Shown here: piece after piece, positions 26,212-34,915 of the stretch | How positions within the stretch are numbered: position 1 is the first letter of the stretch | How the letters are laid out: every line of letters starts with the position of its first letter | Assembly (NCBI GenBank): GCA_947630055.1 | Contig: CANRGA010000006.1 | Coordinates: 1-52,258 of the forward strand | Source of the DNA: an uncultured Bacilli bacterium | Lineage (GTDB): Bacteria > Bacillota_I > Bacilli_A > RF39 > UBA660 | Direction: 5' to 3' | DNA: 52,258 nt | The notes under the pieces: generated by a model | Seen by the model: the letters and a program-made list of their open reading frames with translations, nothing else | Told to the model about the DNA's origin: nothing | Databases searched by the model: none | Position numbers and translations under genes: made by a program

Positions 26212-27339
26212 ATGAAAAACAAATTAGAAAAAGAAATAGACACTAAAGAATTAAATGATGTCATAAGCTTATCTAAAAAAATCTTAAAAATATTATATTT
26301 TGTTTTTATAGCATGTTTAATATTAGCATCAATTATAGCTATTCAAAAATTAAATATTTTAAATATAATTTTAGATTTTTTAAGAGTTATTAGCCCATTT
26401 TTTATTGGCTTTGTACTTGCCTGGTATTTAAGACCTCTTGCACTTAAATTAAGTGAGAAAATTCATAGTAAGACATTAAGTGCAATAATAATTTTCTCAT
26501 CATTTATATTAATAATTACTTTATTATTATATATATTTGTTCCAACTGTATATGATGAAGTAAATGAGTTAGTTGGTTTACTTCCTAGTTGGATGGAAAG
26601 TATTACTAAAGGTATTACAGACTTCTTTGTTAAGTTTGAAGAAAATGGTTTAAATCTAGGTGATTTTCCAGAAAAATTACTTGCTAATATTACCTCATTT
26701 GGTATGGATATTGCCAAAAATTTACCAAATACAATTATTTCCTTTGTAGTTGCATTATTTAGTGGTATTGGTACATTTGCAATGGGACTTATTATTGGTA
26801 TTTATATGTTAATTGATTATGATAATATTGCTGATCATTTTAAAAAATTATTTCCTCAAAAATTTACTAATGATATTCATCATTTAGCTACAAGAATGAG
26901 TAGTGAAGTAAGAAAATGTGTTAATGGTACTTTTGTGGTAGCTTTAATGGTTTTGATTTGTGATTCAGTAGGTTTTGCTTTAGTTGGTTTAAATGCTCCA
27001 ATATTATTTGGCTTATTCTGTGGTATTACAGATTTAATTCCATTTATTGGTCCATATATTGGAGGAGCAGTTGCAGTTATTGTTGGTCTTACCCAAGATC
27101 CATTAATAGGTATTGGTACATTAATTATTTGTGTTATTGTTCAAATAGTAGAAAATTATATTTTACAACCAATTGTTATGAGTAGAGCAAGTAGTATTCA
27201 TCCAGTTATAATAATTATTGCCTTACTTGTATTTGGCCATTTCTTTGGTATTTTAGGTATGGTTTTAGCAACACCAATCTTAACTATTTTAAGAGTGTTA
27301 TTGGAATTTACCAATGAAAAATTAAAAATATTTGATTAA
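26212..27339 (+). CDS. AI-2E/PerM-family membrane transporter (YtvI-like)
   Basis: The 375-residue protein has about seven membrane helices: 30-50, 62-78, 95-118, a central soluble part, then 180-205, 235-265, 270-300 and 340-365. Family signatures include FIGFVLAWYLRPL, FVVALMVLICDSVGFALVGLNAPILFGLF and the DLIPFIGPYIGGAVAVIVGL block. Members were named for AI-2 export, but many are Na+/H+ antiporters or sporulation-associated (YtvI); substrate cannot be inferred here. Two overlapping TATAAT boxes at 26184-26195 lie before AGGAAGTGA and the ATG at 26212. Confidence 0.85.
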   Translation: MKNKLEKEIDTKELNDVISLSKKILKILYFVFIACLILASIIAIQKLNILNIILDFLRVISPFFIGFVLAWYLRPLALKLSEKIHSKTLSAIIIFSSFILIITLLLYIFVPTVYDEVNELVGLLPSWMESITKGITDFFVKFEENGLNLGDFPEKLLANITSFGMDIAKNLPNTIISFVVALFSGIGTFAMGLIIGIYMLIDYDNIADHFKKLFPQKFTNDIHHLATRMSSEVRKCVNGTFVVALMVLICDSVGFALVGLNAPILFGLFCGITDLIPFIGPYIGGAVAVIVGLTQDPLIGIGTLIICVIVQIVENYILQPIVMSRASSIHPVIIIIALLVFGHFFGILGMVLATPILTILRVLLEFTNEKLKIFD

Positions 27340-27378
27340 AAGTTGTTTAAAAAATAAATAAATTATGTTATATTATAG

Positions 27379-27570
27379 AAGTAATCGATGAAAAAAGATG
27401 TATTTAAATTATTTTTAAAAAGAGAGTTAGTGGTAGGTGTAAACTAATAAAAGAATTTAAGTATTGCTACTTTTGGAGATTAATCGGCATATTAGTCGTT
27501 AAAAAAATTAAGTAAATAAAAGGATGGTACCGTCTAAAAAAGACTCCTTAGAAGTATCATTCTTTTTATT
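27379..27570 (+). promoter_or_regulatory. T-box leader, specifier GCT (alanine)
   Basis: Stem I carries AGAGAGTTAGTGG and GTGTAAACTAAT. The specifier loop has GCT at 27466-27468, the T-box GGATGGTACCG is at 27522-27532, and the terminator arm GTATCATTC precedes a T-run (27561-27570). Uncharged tRNA-Ala should stabilise the antiterminator and switch on the downstream dNMP-kinase-like gene and alaS. The specifier matches the downstream synthetase, which supports the call. Confidence 0.9.
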
Positions 27571-27592
27571 ATAAGGAAAGGTGAAGATAAAA

Positions 27593-28117
27593 ATGAGAAT
27601 ATTCTTAATTGCAGGTAAAGCTGGGAGTGGAAAAGGAGAAGTAGCAAAAATAATTAAAGAATACTATATTTATAAATTAGAAAAATGTGTTATTACTGAA
27701 TATAGTAAGCCTTTAAAAAAATTTGCTCAAGAACTTACTGACTGGGATGGAAATCCTAATACTAAGCCAAGAAAATATTTACAAGATTTAGGTGATCAAA
27801 TTAGAAAGATCGATGGTAAATACTTTATTAATAAGATGCTTGATGATTTAAAAATTTATGAAACTTTAGTAGATAATGTTGTTATTAGTGATGTTAGAAT
27901 GCCAGATGAAATTGAAGATATCAAACTTAATTATGATAATGTTTATTCAATTTGTGTAGAAAATCAATTTAGTGAAAGTAAACTTACATTAGAAGAACAA
28001 TCACATATAACTGAAACAGCTTTAGAAGATTATGCTGAGTTTGACTATATTCTTGCTAATGACACATATGAAAATTTAAAAGATAAAGTGTTTAAATTTT
28101 TGGAAGGAATAAAATAA
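27593..28117 (+). CDS. Deoxynucleoside-monophosphate-kinase-like P-loop protein
   Basis: The 174-residue protein has a P-loop GKAGSGKGE (8-16), a middle YLQDLGDQIRKID region and ISDVRMPDEIE, which resemble phage-type dNMP kinases (T4 gp1-like). It would phosphorylate a (deoxy)nucleotide; the substrate is not determinable. It lies between the alanine T-box and alaS, whose start abuts its stop (TAATG), so it is under alanine-tRNA control. GGAAAGGTGA precedes the ATG at 27593. The pairing with alaS is odd and may be a lineage feature. Confidence 0.65.
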   Translation: MRIFLIAGKAGSGKGEVAKIIKEYYIYKLEKCVITEYSKPLKKFAQELTDWDGNPNTKPRKYLQDLGDQIRKIDGKYFINKMLDDLKIYETLVDNVVISDVRMPDEIEDIKLNYDNVYSICVENQFSESKLTLEEQSHITETALEDYAEFDYILANDTYENLKDKVFKFLEGIK

Positions 28118-29892
28118 TGAAAGTAACAGCTAGTGAACTTAGAGAGAAATATCTTAATTTTTTTGCGAGTAAAGATCATAAAATTATTCCATCTGCATCT
28201 ATAGTACCGGAAAATGATCCAACTGTTTTGTTTACTACAGCGGGTATGCATCCTTTGGTACCTTATCTTTTGGGAGAAAGTCATCCAAGTGGTAAAAGAC
28301 TTACTGACGTGCAAAAATGTATTAGAACAAGTGATATTGATGAAGTTGGTGATGCTTCTCACTTAACATTTTTTGAAATGCTAGGTAATTGGAGTTTAGG
28401 TGATTATTTTAAAAAAGAAGCCATTACTTATAGTTATGAATTTTTAACTAGTGAAAAGTATTTAAATATTCCCAAAGATAGATTATATTTTACAGTTTTT
28501 GCAGGTGATAAAGATTTTCCTCGAGATAATGAATCATATGAGATATGGAGAAGTCTAGGAGTAGAGGAAGATCATTTATTCTTTCTACCAAAAGAAAATA
28601 ATTTTTGGATTTTAGGTAGTGGTATTGGTCCATGCGGACCTGATACCGAAATGTTTTATGATACAGGAAAAGAAAAATGTTCTCCTGAATGTAATCCAGC
28701 TTGTGACTGTGGAAAATACCTAGAAATTTGGAATGATGTCTTTATGGAATACTATAAAGATGAAGAAGGTAATTTATCTAAATTAAAACAACAAAATGTT
28801 GATACTGGTATGGGTTTAGAGAGAACTATTACCGTTTTAAATGGTCTTGCTAGTGTTTATGATTCTGATATCTTTAGTGGTATTAAAAGTAAGTTAGAAG
28901 AGCTTTCCAATTTAAAATATGAAGATAATTTATCAAGTTTTCGTATTATTATGGATCATCTTCGAACAAGTACTTTTATTTTAGCGGATGATCATGGTAT
29001 AACTCCATCAAATATTGGCGCAGGTTATGTTTTAAGAAGACTTTTAAGAAGAACAATTCGTCATTTAAGGAAATTAAATATTAATGATTATGTTTTAAAT
29101 GATTTAGCAGGTATCTATATTGATGAATATGCTGATGTTTATCCAGAACTATTAAAAAACAAAGAAGTTGTATTTAGTGAACTAGAAAAAGAATACAATA
29201 AATTTAGTCATACTTTAAAAGATGGAGAAAGATTATTTTATAAAACAATTCGTCATTTAGAAGGCAATACTTTAAGTGGTAAGGATGCTTTTAAATTATT
29301 TGATACATTTGGTTTTCCAATTGAAATGACGGAAGAACTTGCGAAAGAAAATAATTTAAGTGTTGATATAGATGAATTTAATAAATGTTTTAAAGAACAT
29401 CAAGAAAAATCCAGAACAATTGATGCTGGATCATTTAAAGGTGGTTTAGCTGATCATTCTATTGAATCAACTAAATATCATACTTTAGCGCATTTACTTC
29501 TTGCTACACTACAAGAAATATATGGCAAAGATGTTATGCAAAAGGGATGTAATATTACAACTGAAAGGATAAGATTTGATTTTAATTGTGATCATAAATT
29601 AACTGATGAAGAAAAGAAAAGAGTAGAAGATAGGGTTAATGAAATGATTAAAACTAATACTCCAGTTACATTTGAAGAGATTCCTTATGAACAAGCTAAG
29701 GCTGAGGGGGCACATGGTACTTTTGATGACAAATATGGTAGTATTGTTAAAGTTTATACAATTGGTAATTTATCAAAAGAAATTTGTGGTGGTCCACATG
29801 TTGAAAATACTGGCGTATTAGGTCACTTTAGAATTATTAAAGAAGAATCATCATCAGCTGGTGTAAGAAGAATTAAAGGTATACTAGAATAA
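28117..29892 (+). CDS. alaS: Alanine-tRNA ligase, short form without C-Ala domain
   Basis: The 591-residue enzyme charges tRNA-Ala. The aminoacylation domain has FFASKDHKIIPSASIVP and FTTAGMHPLVPYLLG, and GAGYVLRRLLRRTIRHL belongs to the tRNA-recognition helices. The editing domain is complete, with HTLAH (455-459) and CGGPH (557-561). The chain stops right after the editing domain, so the C-terminal C-Ala/dimerisation part of the usual 870-residue enzyme is absent. An insert, CSPECNPACDCGKYLEIW (near 188-205), has four cysteines suited to bind zinc. The ending is natural (terminator immediately after), so this is a short form and not a broken gene. Confidence 0.93.
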   Translation: MKVTASELREKYLNFFASKDHKIIPSASIVPENDPTVLFTTAGMHPLVPYLLGESHPSGKRLTDVQKCIRTSDIDEVGDASHLTFFEMLGNWSLGDYFKKEAITYSYEFLTSEKYLNIPKDRLYFTVFAGDKDFPRDNESYEIWRSLGVEEDHLFFLPKENNFWILGSGIGPCGPDTEMFYDTGKEKCSPECNPACDCGKYLEIWNDVFMEYYKDEEGNLSKLKQQNVDTGMGLERTITVLNGLASVYDSDIFSGIKSKLEELSNLKYEDNLSSFRIIMDHLRTSTFILADDHGITPSNIGAGYVLRRLLRRTIRHLRKLNINDYVLNDLAGIYIDEYADVYPELLKNKEVVFSELEKEYNKFSHTLKDGERLFYKTIRHLEGNTLSGKDAFKLFDTFGFPIEMTEELAKENNLSVDIDEFNKCFKEHQEKSRTIDAGSFKGGLADHSIESTKYHTLAHLLLATLQEIYGKDVMQKGCNITTERIRFDFNCDHKLTDEEKKRVEDRVNEMIKTNTPVTFEEIPYEQAKAEGAHGTFDDKYGSIVKVYTIGNLSKEICGGPHVENTGVLGHFRIIKEESSSAGVRRIKGILE

Positions 29893-29909
29893 ACTAGTAT
29901 ATCTTTTTT
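29878..29909 (+). terminator. alaS terminator
   Basis: A 10-bp stem with one wobble (29878-29887 with 29894-29903), a 6-base loop and a T-run. Confidence 0.8.
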
Positions 29910-29911
29910 CA

Positions 29912-29940
29912 TTGTAAAAAATAAAGACATAAGTTATAAT
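29912..29940 (+). promoter_or_regulatory. Promoter of the pilin-like operon
   Basis: TTGTAA (29912-29917), 17 bp, TATAAT (29935-29940). Confidence 0.65.
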
Positions 29941-29962
29941 TAATAATAGGGAAGTGGGATAC

Positions 29963-30535
29963 ATGAACAAAAATGGCTTTGTCTTTGTTGAAACTATTGT
30001 AGCTATTGTTGTTCTAACTAGTGCCTTGCTTCTTTTATATTCATCCTTTAATAATGTTTTACAGTCTGAAAAAACGAGAGTTGATTATGATGATATTGCC
30101 TATATATATCGAACTCAATATTTAAAAAATACTTTAGATGATTTAAATATTAAACCAATTTTAGTGGAACTTGAAAGTAATCAAAACAAATATTTTACTA
30201 CTATTGGTACAGATACAAATAATTTATTTTCTAGTGAAGAAAAAAAAGTGTATTTTAATAAATTATTAACAGATTATGAAGTAAAACAAATGATTATTTT
30301 GAAGGAAAATAAAATAGATAATTTAAAAAATTGTAATTTAAATTGTACAAACGATAATAAATGTAATGAAACAGAAAATTGTAATAGTTTGTATATGGAA
30401 ATTAGCGAAGAAATGCTTGCATATTTAAAAACAATATATGTTGATTTTAATTGTCAATATATTTTAGCCGTTGAATATGAAACATGTCAAAATAATAGTA
30501 ATTGCAAGCATCTTTATAGTTGGGTAAGTGTGTAA
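29963..30535 (+). CDS. Type IV pilin-like protein 1
   Basis: The 190-residue protein starts MNKNGFVFVETIVAIVVL, a prepilin leader with cleavage expected after Gly5 and the conserved Glu at position +5 of the mature chain, followed by a hydrophobic helix to about residue 28. The outer part has a cysteine cluster (NCNLNC, KCNETENC, then CQ, CQN and C), which may form disulfides. Such proteins assemble into type IV pili or competence pseudopili after processing by a prepilin peptidase. It is the first of three clustered pilin-like genes; assembly ATPase and platform genes are not in this window. Confidence 0.75.
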   Translation: MNKNGFVFVETIVAIVVLTSALLLLYSSFNNVLQSEKTRVDYDDIAYIYRTQYLKNTLDDLNIKPILVELESNQNKYFTTIGTDTNNLFSSEEKKVYFNKLLTDYEVKQMIILKENKIDNLKNCNLNCTNDNKCNETENCNSLYMEISEEMLAYLKTIYVDFNCQYILAVEYETCQNNSNCKHLYSWVSV

Positions 30536-30537
30536 AA

Positions 30538-30924
30538 ATGAAAAAAAATGGTTTTGTATCAACAACATTAATATATACATTTTTTATTATATTTTTAACT
30601 TTAATGATATTTCTTTTAAATTCTTATTCTCGTAATAGATATTTATTATCTACATATAAATATGATATTAAAAAATCTTTTGCTGAGAATAATGGTGCCA
30701 ATAGTAAATCAGATCTTGAAGTTTATTTTATGGTATGGAATAAAGAATCTTTAGAATATGAACTTGCTAATGATTTACCTGAAGGTTATATATTAGAAAA
30801 GGAATTAAGTAGTTGTAAAAATGGTTCAACAATTGATTTTGTTGATAATAAAGTAGCAATAACTTCACAAGGCAAAGATACTTGTTATTTATATTTTAAA
30901 CCATTAGATGAGGGTAATGTATGA
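30538..30924 (+). CDS. Type IV pilin-like protein 2 (minor pilin candidate)
   Basis: The 128-residue protein begins MKKNGFVSTTLIYTFFIIF. Gly5 followed by a hydrophobic helix is prepilin-like, but the +5 residue is Thr rather than Glu, as in some minor pilins that initiate or cap the fibre. It starts 2 bases after the previous stop and ends in an ATGA overlap with the next gene, so the three genes are cotranscribed. The outer part is small and has two cysteines. Confidence 0.6.
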   Translation: MKKNGFVSTTLIYTFFIIFLTLMIFLLNSYSRNRYLLSTYKYDIKKSFAENNGANSKSDLEVYFMVWNKESLEYELANDLPEGYILEKELSSCKNGSTIDFVDNKVAITSQGKDTCYLYFKPLDEGNV

Positions 30925-31553
30925 AAAAATTAAATAATAAGGGTATGTCTTTAATGGAACTTTTAGTAAGTATTATTTTAATTAGTATAGTATTAACTTT
31001 TTTATTTCAATTACTAACTGATTTAAAAAATGAAACTGATAAAAATGATTTTGCTTATAATAATCAAATTAATCGCGCAGAAATAATTAAAACAATTGAA
31101 AGTGATTTAGAAAAATATTCATTAATAGGTATTAGTGATAGTACTACAGATAATATAAAAATTAATTTTCATTATTTAAATGGTAAAACTAGTATTTTAA
31201 ATACTAAAAAAGAAAATTATAAAAATGAATTAGGTGAAGATGATATTAGATATTTTATTTCTTATACCAATGTTTTAGGAGAAAAGACTTCTTGGCAAAT
31301 TTTAGGGGGAGATATTGGTAATTGTTATGATTTTACTTTTTATAAAGATTCATTAGCTAATAATTATCATTTTAAATTAAATTTATATGTTTATAATAAT
31401 CCATATAATGAGAAAAATAATATTGATATTAATAATCCCGTTGATGATATTGAAATTACTTATGCATCTTTAAATACTTATTTAAAAAGTGAAAATAATT
31501 ATTTAACAATAGAGGAAAATAGTAATAAAAAAATAAATATTTGTACTAAGTAG
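30921..31553 (+). CDS. Type IV pilin-like protein 3
   Basis: The 210-residue protein has the leader MKKLNNKGMSLMELLVSIIL, with cleavage expected after Gly8 and Glu at +5, then a hydrophobic helix. The remainder is a hydrophilic, Asn/Asp-rich globular part with WQILGGDIGNCYDFTF. It resembles ComGF/ComGG-position pseudopilins in size and order, but a specific name is not justified. Its 3' end overlaps ylbJ by 51 bases in convergent orientation. Confidence 0.7.
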   Translation: MKKLNNKGMSLMELLVSIILISIVLTFLFQLLTDLKNETDKNDFAYNNQINRAEIIKTIESDLEKYSLIGISDSTTDNIKINFHYLNGKTSILNTKKENYKNELGEDDIRYFISYTNVLGEKTSWQILGGDIGNCYDFTFYKDSLANNYHFKLNLYVYNNPYNEKNNIDINNPVDDIEITYASLNTYLKSENNYLTIEENSNKKINICTK

Positions 31554-32435
31554 TACATGTAATATTCTCCCGCTAAAAAAATTTTGATATTTAATATTTG
31601 TATCACTTATAATATTAAGTATTTGCGTATGAATAGAGAGCCCTCCAAAAGAGATAATAGATAACGCTATTATCTCTTTTATAATACTTAATATATTTAA
31701 ATTAGTTAAAATATTTAAACTTTGAGTAATTTCTAGTATACCTCTTAAAATAACTTCTCCAAAGATATTTAAAGGTATTATTTTCAGTAAATAATTAGAT
31801 ATAATCATATAAAAGGTAATTGTTCCTAAAATCATTAAAAGGGTATTAAAACTTTTACTAATAGCATTAGGTATTAATTTAATAATATTAATATTTTCTT
31901 TATTTTTAATAGTTATATTACTATTACTATTATTAGATTTATTTTTACGATAAAATAAACCAATTAATAAATTAGTTATGTAATGAATAATAATTATTTT
32001 TAAAGTAATAAATTTATTAAAAGAAATACTTAAAATATTATATAAAAATAAAGGATTACTAAAAAATGTAAAACTAATTAATTTATTAGCGTCATTTTCA
32101 TTAATACTATTATTATTAAGCATTTCTTTTATAATATAAGCAGATGATGGAGTACCACTAAATAAACATAAAATAAAGCATTCTAAAGAAGTACCAGATA
32201 CATGATATATTTTATTAAATATGGGACTAATTAAATTACATAAATTATCTAGAATATGACTATTAATAATTAAATCGTTTAAGATAAACATAATAAATAG
32301 AGAAGGAAATACTTTGTTAAGCCAAAGTATAACAGCATCATTAATAGAAGTTTGTAAAATAAAATTATATTTAAATAATAAATAGATAAAGGTAAATAAT
32401 AAAATTATTGTGAAAATTTTTTTTAGTTTATTCAT
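31503..32435 (-). CDS. ylbJ: Sporulation integral membrane protein YlbJ
   Basis: The 310-residue protein has about eight membrane helices with Gate-type motifs. The FPSLFIMFILNDLI stretch and SGTPSSAYIIKEML match the YlbJ/nucleoside-recognition family, with a second half SFNTLLMILGTITFYM. In Bacillus, YlbJ is a mother-cell protein needed for a heat-resistant spore cortex, and ylbJ lies close to ylbL, as here (although divergent). GGAGTTTAATT precedes the ATG on the minus strand. An ancestral or active sporulation programme is inferred, not shown. Confidence 0.75.
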   Translation of the reverse strand: MNKLKKIFTIILLFTFIYLLFKYNFILQTSINDAVILWLNKVFPSLFIMFILNDLIINSHILDNLCNLISPIFNKIYHVSGTSLECFILCLFSGTPSSAYIIKEMLNNNSINENDANKLISFTFFSNPLFLYNILSISFNKFITLKIIIIHYITNLLIGLFYRKNKSNNSNSNITIKNKENINIIKLIPNAISKSFNTLLMILGTITFYMIISNYLLKIIPLNIFGEVILRGILEITQSLNILTNLNILSIIKEIIALSIISFGGLSIHTQILNIISDTNIKYQNFFSGRILHVLLSTNIYFFITIFLYC

Positions 32436-32475
32436 AATTAAACTCCAAAGTGTTATAATGAATTAAGGTGATATA

Positions 32476-33486
32476 ATGTTTAATAAATTATATGAGAAAA
32501 TTAAAAAATTTTTCAAAGAGAATTATAAATTTTTAATTGTCATGAGTATTTTAATTTTTGTATTTTATTATGAATATCCATATGTTATTTATAAAAGTGG
32601 GGGTACAATTAATTTAGAAGATCGGGTAGTTATAGATAAAAAATATACGGAAGAAGGAACTTTATCGATGAGTTATGTTACAGCAATGAAGGGAACAGCA
32701 CCATTTATATTACTTTCTTATATATTACCTGATTGGGATTTAGTACCTTTAAAAGAAATTACTAATGATAATAGTTATGATGAAGTTATTGAAGTTGGAA
32801 AAGAATATTTAAATGAAGGAATAGATAATGCAATAATATCAGCTTTTAGAGAATCTGATTATAGTATTGATATTACTAAAACTATTAGTAGAGTTATTTA
32901 TATTAGTGAAGATGCTAAAACTAATATAAAAATTGGTGATGAGATAATAAGTGTTAATGATAAAAAAGTTAAAAATTTAGATGAACTAAGAGCTTATATC
33001 AATACTTTAAAAGAAAATGATAAAGTTAAAGTTCAAGTTAAGCATGATAAAAAAGAATATGAAAGATACGCTATTATTTATAAAGAAAAAGATGATTCTT
33101 TAAAAATAGGAGTTGCTTTTAGTGAAGCATATGAATATAAAACAGAAATACCAGTATCAGTAAAGATGAAAAGTAATGAATCTGGTAGTAGTGGTGGTTT
33201 GATGATGAGTCTTGCTATCTATAATGCTTTAACTGATGAAGATATTACCCATGGTCTTAATATTGTAGGTACAGGAGCAATTACTAGTGATGGGGTAGTT
33301 GAAGAAATAGATGGAGTTAAATATAAAGTTCTAGGAGCCGAACGAAAACATGCTGATATATTTTTATGTCCAGAAGAAAATTATGAAGAGGCATTAAAGA
33401 TAAAAAAGAAAAGAAATTTAAAGATCGAAATAGTTAAAGTTAAAACATTAAAAGATGCCATTCTTTATTTAGAAAACTTAAAATAA
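32476..33486 (+). CDS. ylbL: YlbL/SepM-type PDZ and Lon-like serine protease
   Basis: The 336-residue protein has an N-terminal membrane anchor (about 15-38), an extracellular region with a PDZ domain (around 150-210: IKIGDEIISVNDKKVKNLDELRAYI) and a C-terminal Lon-type protease domain. The catalytic Ser is in ESGSSGGLMMSLAIYN, and the Lys is in the following EIDGVKYKVLGAERKHAD region. Relatives include Bacillus YlbL and streptococcal SepM, which processes signalling peptides. AAGGTGATATA precedes the ATG. It is divergent from ylbJ and shares a 40-bp intergenic region. Confidence 0.88.
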   Translation: MFNKLYEKIKKFFKENYKFLIVMSILIFVFYYEYPYVIYKSGGTINLEDRVVIDKKYTEEGTLSMSYVTAMKGTAPFILLSYILPDWDLVPLKEITNDNSYDEVIEVGKEYLNEGIDNAIISAFRESDYSIDITKTISRVIYISEDAKTNIKIGDEIISVNDKKVKNLDELRAYINTLKENDKVKVQVKHDKKEYERYAIIYKEKDDSLKIGVAFSEAYEYKTEIPVSVKMKSNESGSSGGLMMSLAIYNALTDEDITHGLNIVGTGAITSDGVVEEIDGVKYKVLGAERKHADIFLCPEENYEEALKIKKKRNLKIEIVKVKTLKDAILYLENLK

Positions 33487-33520
33487 TATCTTTACATTAA
33501 AAAGTGAAAATCAAATGTCA

Positions 33521-33547
33521 AGGAGAGTAAAATATTCTCCTTTTTAT
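33521..33547 (+). terminator. ylbL terminator
   Basis: An 8-bp stem (GGAGAGTA with TATTCTCC, 33522-33540) and TTTTTATATT. Confidence 0.75.
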
Positions 33548-33548
33548 A

Positions 33549-33577
33549 TTGTCATAATAATTTGAACGAACTAAAAT
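33549..33577 (+). promoter_or_regulatory. Promoter of the transglutaminase-like gene
   Basis: TTGTCA (33549-33554), 17 bp, TAAAAT (33572-33577). Confidence 0.55.
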
Positions 33578-33620
33578 AATATTAGAGAAGATGGATATAA
33601 TAGAAAAGGATGGTAATAAA

Positions 33621-34898
33621 ATGAAAAAAGAGGCTAAAAGTGAAAAAATAACAGAAGTAAAAGAGGGAGAAAAACCTAAAAACAAATCAAAAAAGACTAT
33701 AATAATAGTGGTTACTATTATTATAATATTACTAGTAATATTAGCAGGAGTTGGTACATATCTTTTTATGTATAATAAAAAGGCAACTGTAAAATATGAA
33801 AATAAAATAAAAGAAATATCTAAACAAAATAGTATGGCTATTATAGATTATAAAGAAGAAGTAGATAATAATACTACTTGGACCTATGAAGATTTAGAAA
33901 GTAAATTAATTGATAAAGATAAACTTGCTAAAGGTACAGAAGTAAAAATAACAATTAATGATGAGGTATTTAAAGAAGGAGATACTTATACTTTTGTAAT
34001 TGGCGAAACTAAAATAGATATTTATTTAAATAAAACTTATACTTATAAAGTATTTAAAGAAGAAACAGAAGTAATTGAAAATAAAAAAGAGATAGTTATT
34101 ACTATTAAAGATACTGTTGCTCCTGTATTAGAAGGAGTTAAAAATCAAACTATCACCGTAGGAGATACCATAGACTTACTTAAAGGTATTACTGCTAAAG
34201 ATGAAGTAGATGGCGATATTGAAGTAAAAGTTGAAGGTGAAGTTGATACTAAAAAAGCAGGTACTTATAAAGTAAAAATTTATGCTGAAGATAAAAGTGG
34301 TAATAGAGCTGAACAAGAAATGACAGTTACTGTTAAAAAGAAAACTACAACTACAACTACAAAACCTAGCACTGGATCAAGTTCAAGTAGTTCATCTGGT
34401 AGTGGTTCATCTGGTAGTTCTAGTAGTGGCTCAACATCTGGATGTACTTATACTGCAAAATTAAAAAAGCATGGATATAAATCAAATGATAAAGATGCTT
34501 GTAACAAAGATGATCAAGCTACAAAAGTAGCTAAACAAATTGCTGATGAAATTAATTCTAAAGGTGGGACACAATTAGAAAGAGTTCGAGCTGCAGCAGA
34601 GAGAGTTAACAAATATGTTGAAAAGGCGACTTACACTAATCAAGATCCTGATTATAGAACAGCATATGGATTATTTTTTAAAGGTGTATATACATGTGCT
34701 GGAGCTACAAGAACATTAATACTTATATTAGAGCAAATGGGATTTACAAATATAACTCATGCTAATGAAAATGGCGATACTCATCAATGGGTAATTCTTA
34801 CCATGGATGGTAAAAAAGGCTTTGCTGATGGACAAATTGGTCAAGCTGATTATGGTTGCCATTTTGTTGATGATGAATGTATTGCAGCAGAAGGTTAA
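33621..34898 (+). CDS. Membrane-anchored Ig-like plus transglutaminase-like surface protein
   Basis: The 425-residue protein has a Lys/Glu-rich cytoplasmic start, a membrane helix (about 27-50), a beta-rich region, and an Ig-like domain of the DUF5011 type (about 165-235: DTVAPVLEGVKNQTITVGDTIDLL...YAEDKSGNRAEQE). A Thr then Ser/Gly linker (about 240-275) follows. The C-terminal domain has a transglutaminase/peptidase triad: C359 (TCAGATR), H388 (THQWV) and D403 (FADGQ). It may cross-link or cleave surface peptides. The start ATG 33621 is chosen because AAAGGATGG lies upstream and the promoter makes the ATG at 33591 nearly leaderless. Confidence 0.8.
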   Translation: MKKEAKSEKITEVKEGEKPKNKSKKTIIIVVTIIIILLVILAGVGTYLFMYNKKATVKYENKIKEISKQNSMAIIDYKEEVDNNTTWTYEDLESKLIDKDKLAKGTEVKITINDEVFKEGDTYTFVIGETKIDIYLNKTYTYKVFKEETEVIENKKEIVITIKDTVAPVLEGVKNQTITVGDTIDLLKGITAKDEVDGDIEVKVEGEVDTKKAGTYKVKIYAEDKSGNRAEQEMTVTVKKKTTTTTTKPSTGSSSSSSSGSGSSGSSSSGSTSGCTYTAKLKKHGYKSNDKDACNKDDQATKVAKQIADEINSKGGTQLERVRAAAERVNKYVEKATYTNQDPDYRTAYGLFFKGVYTCAGATRTLILILEQMGFTNITHANENGDTHQWVILTMDGKKGFADGQIGQADYGCHFVDDECIAAEG

Positions 34899-34915
34899 AA
34901 ATACTAGGTGATTAA

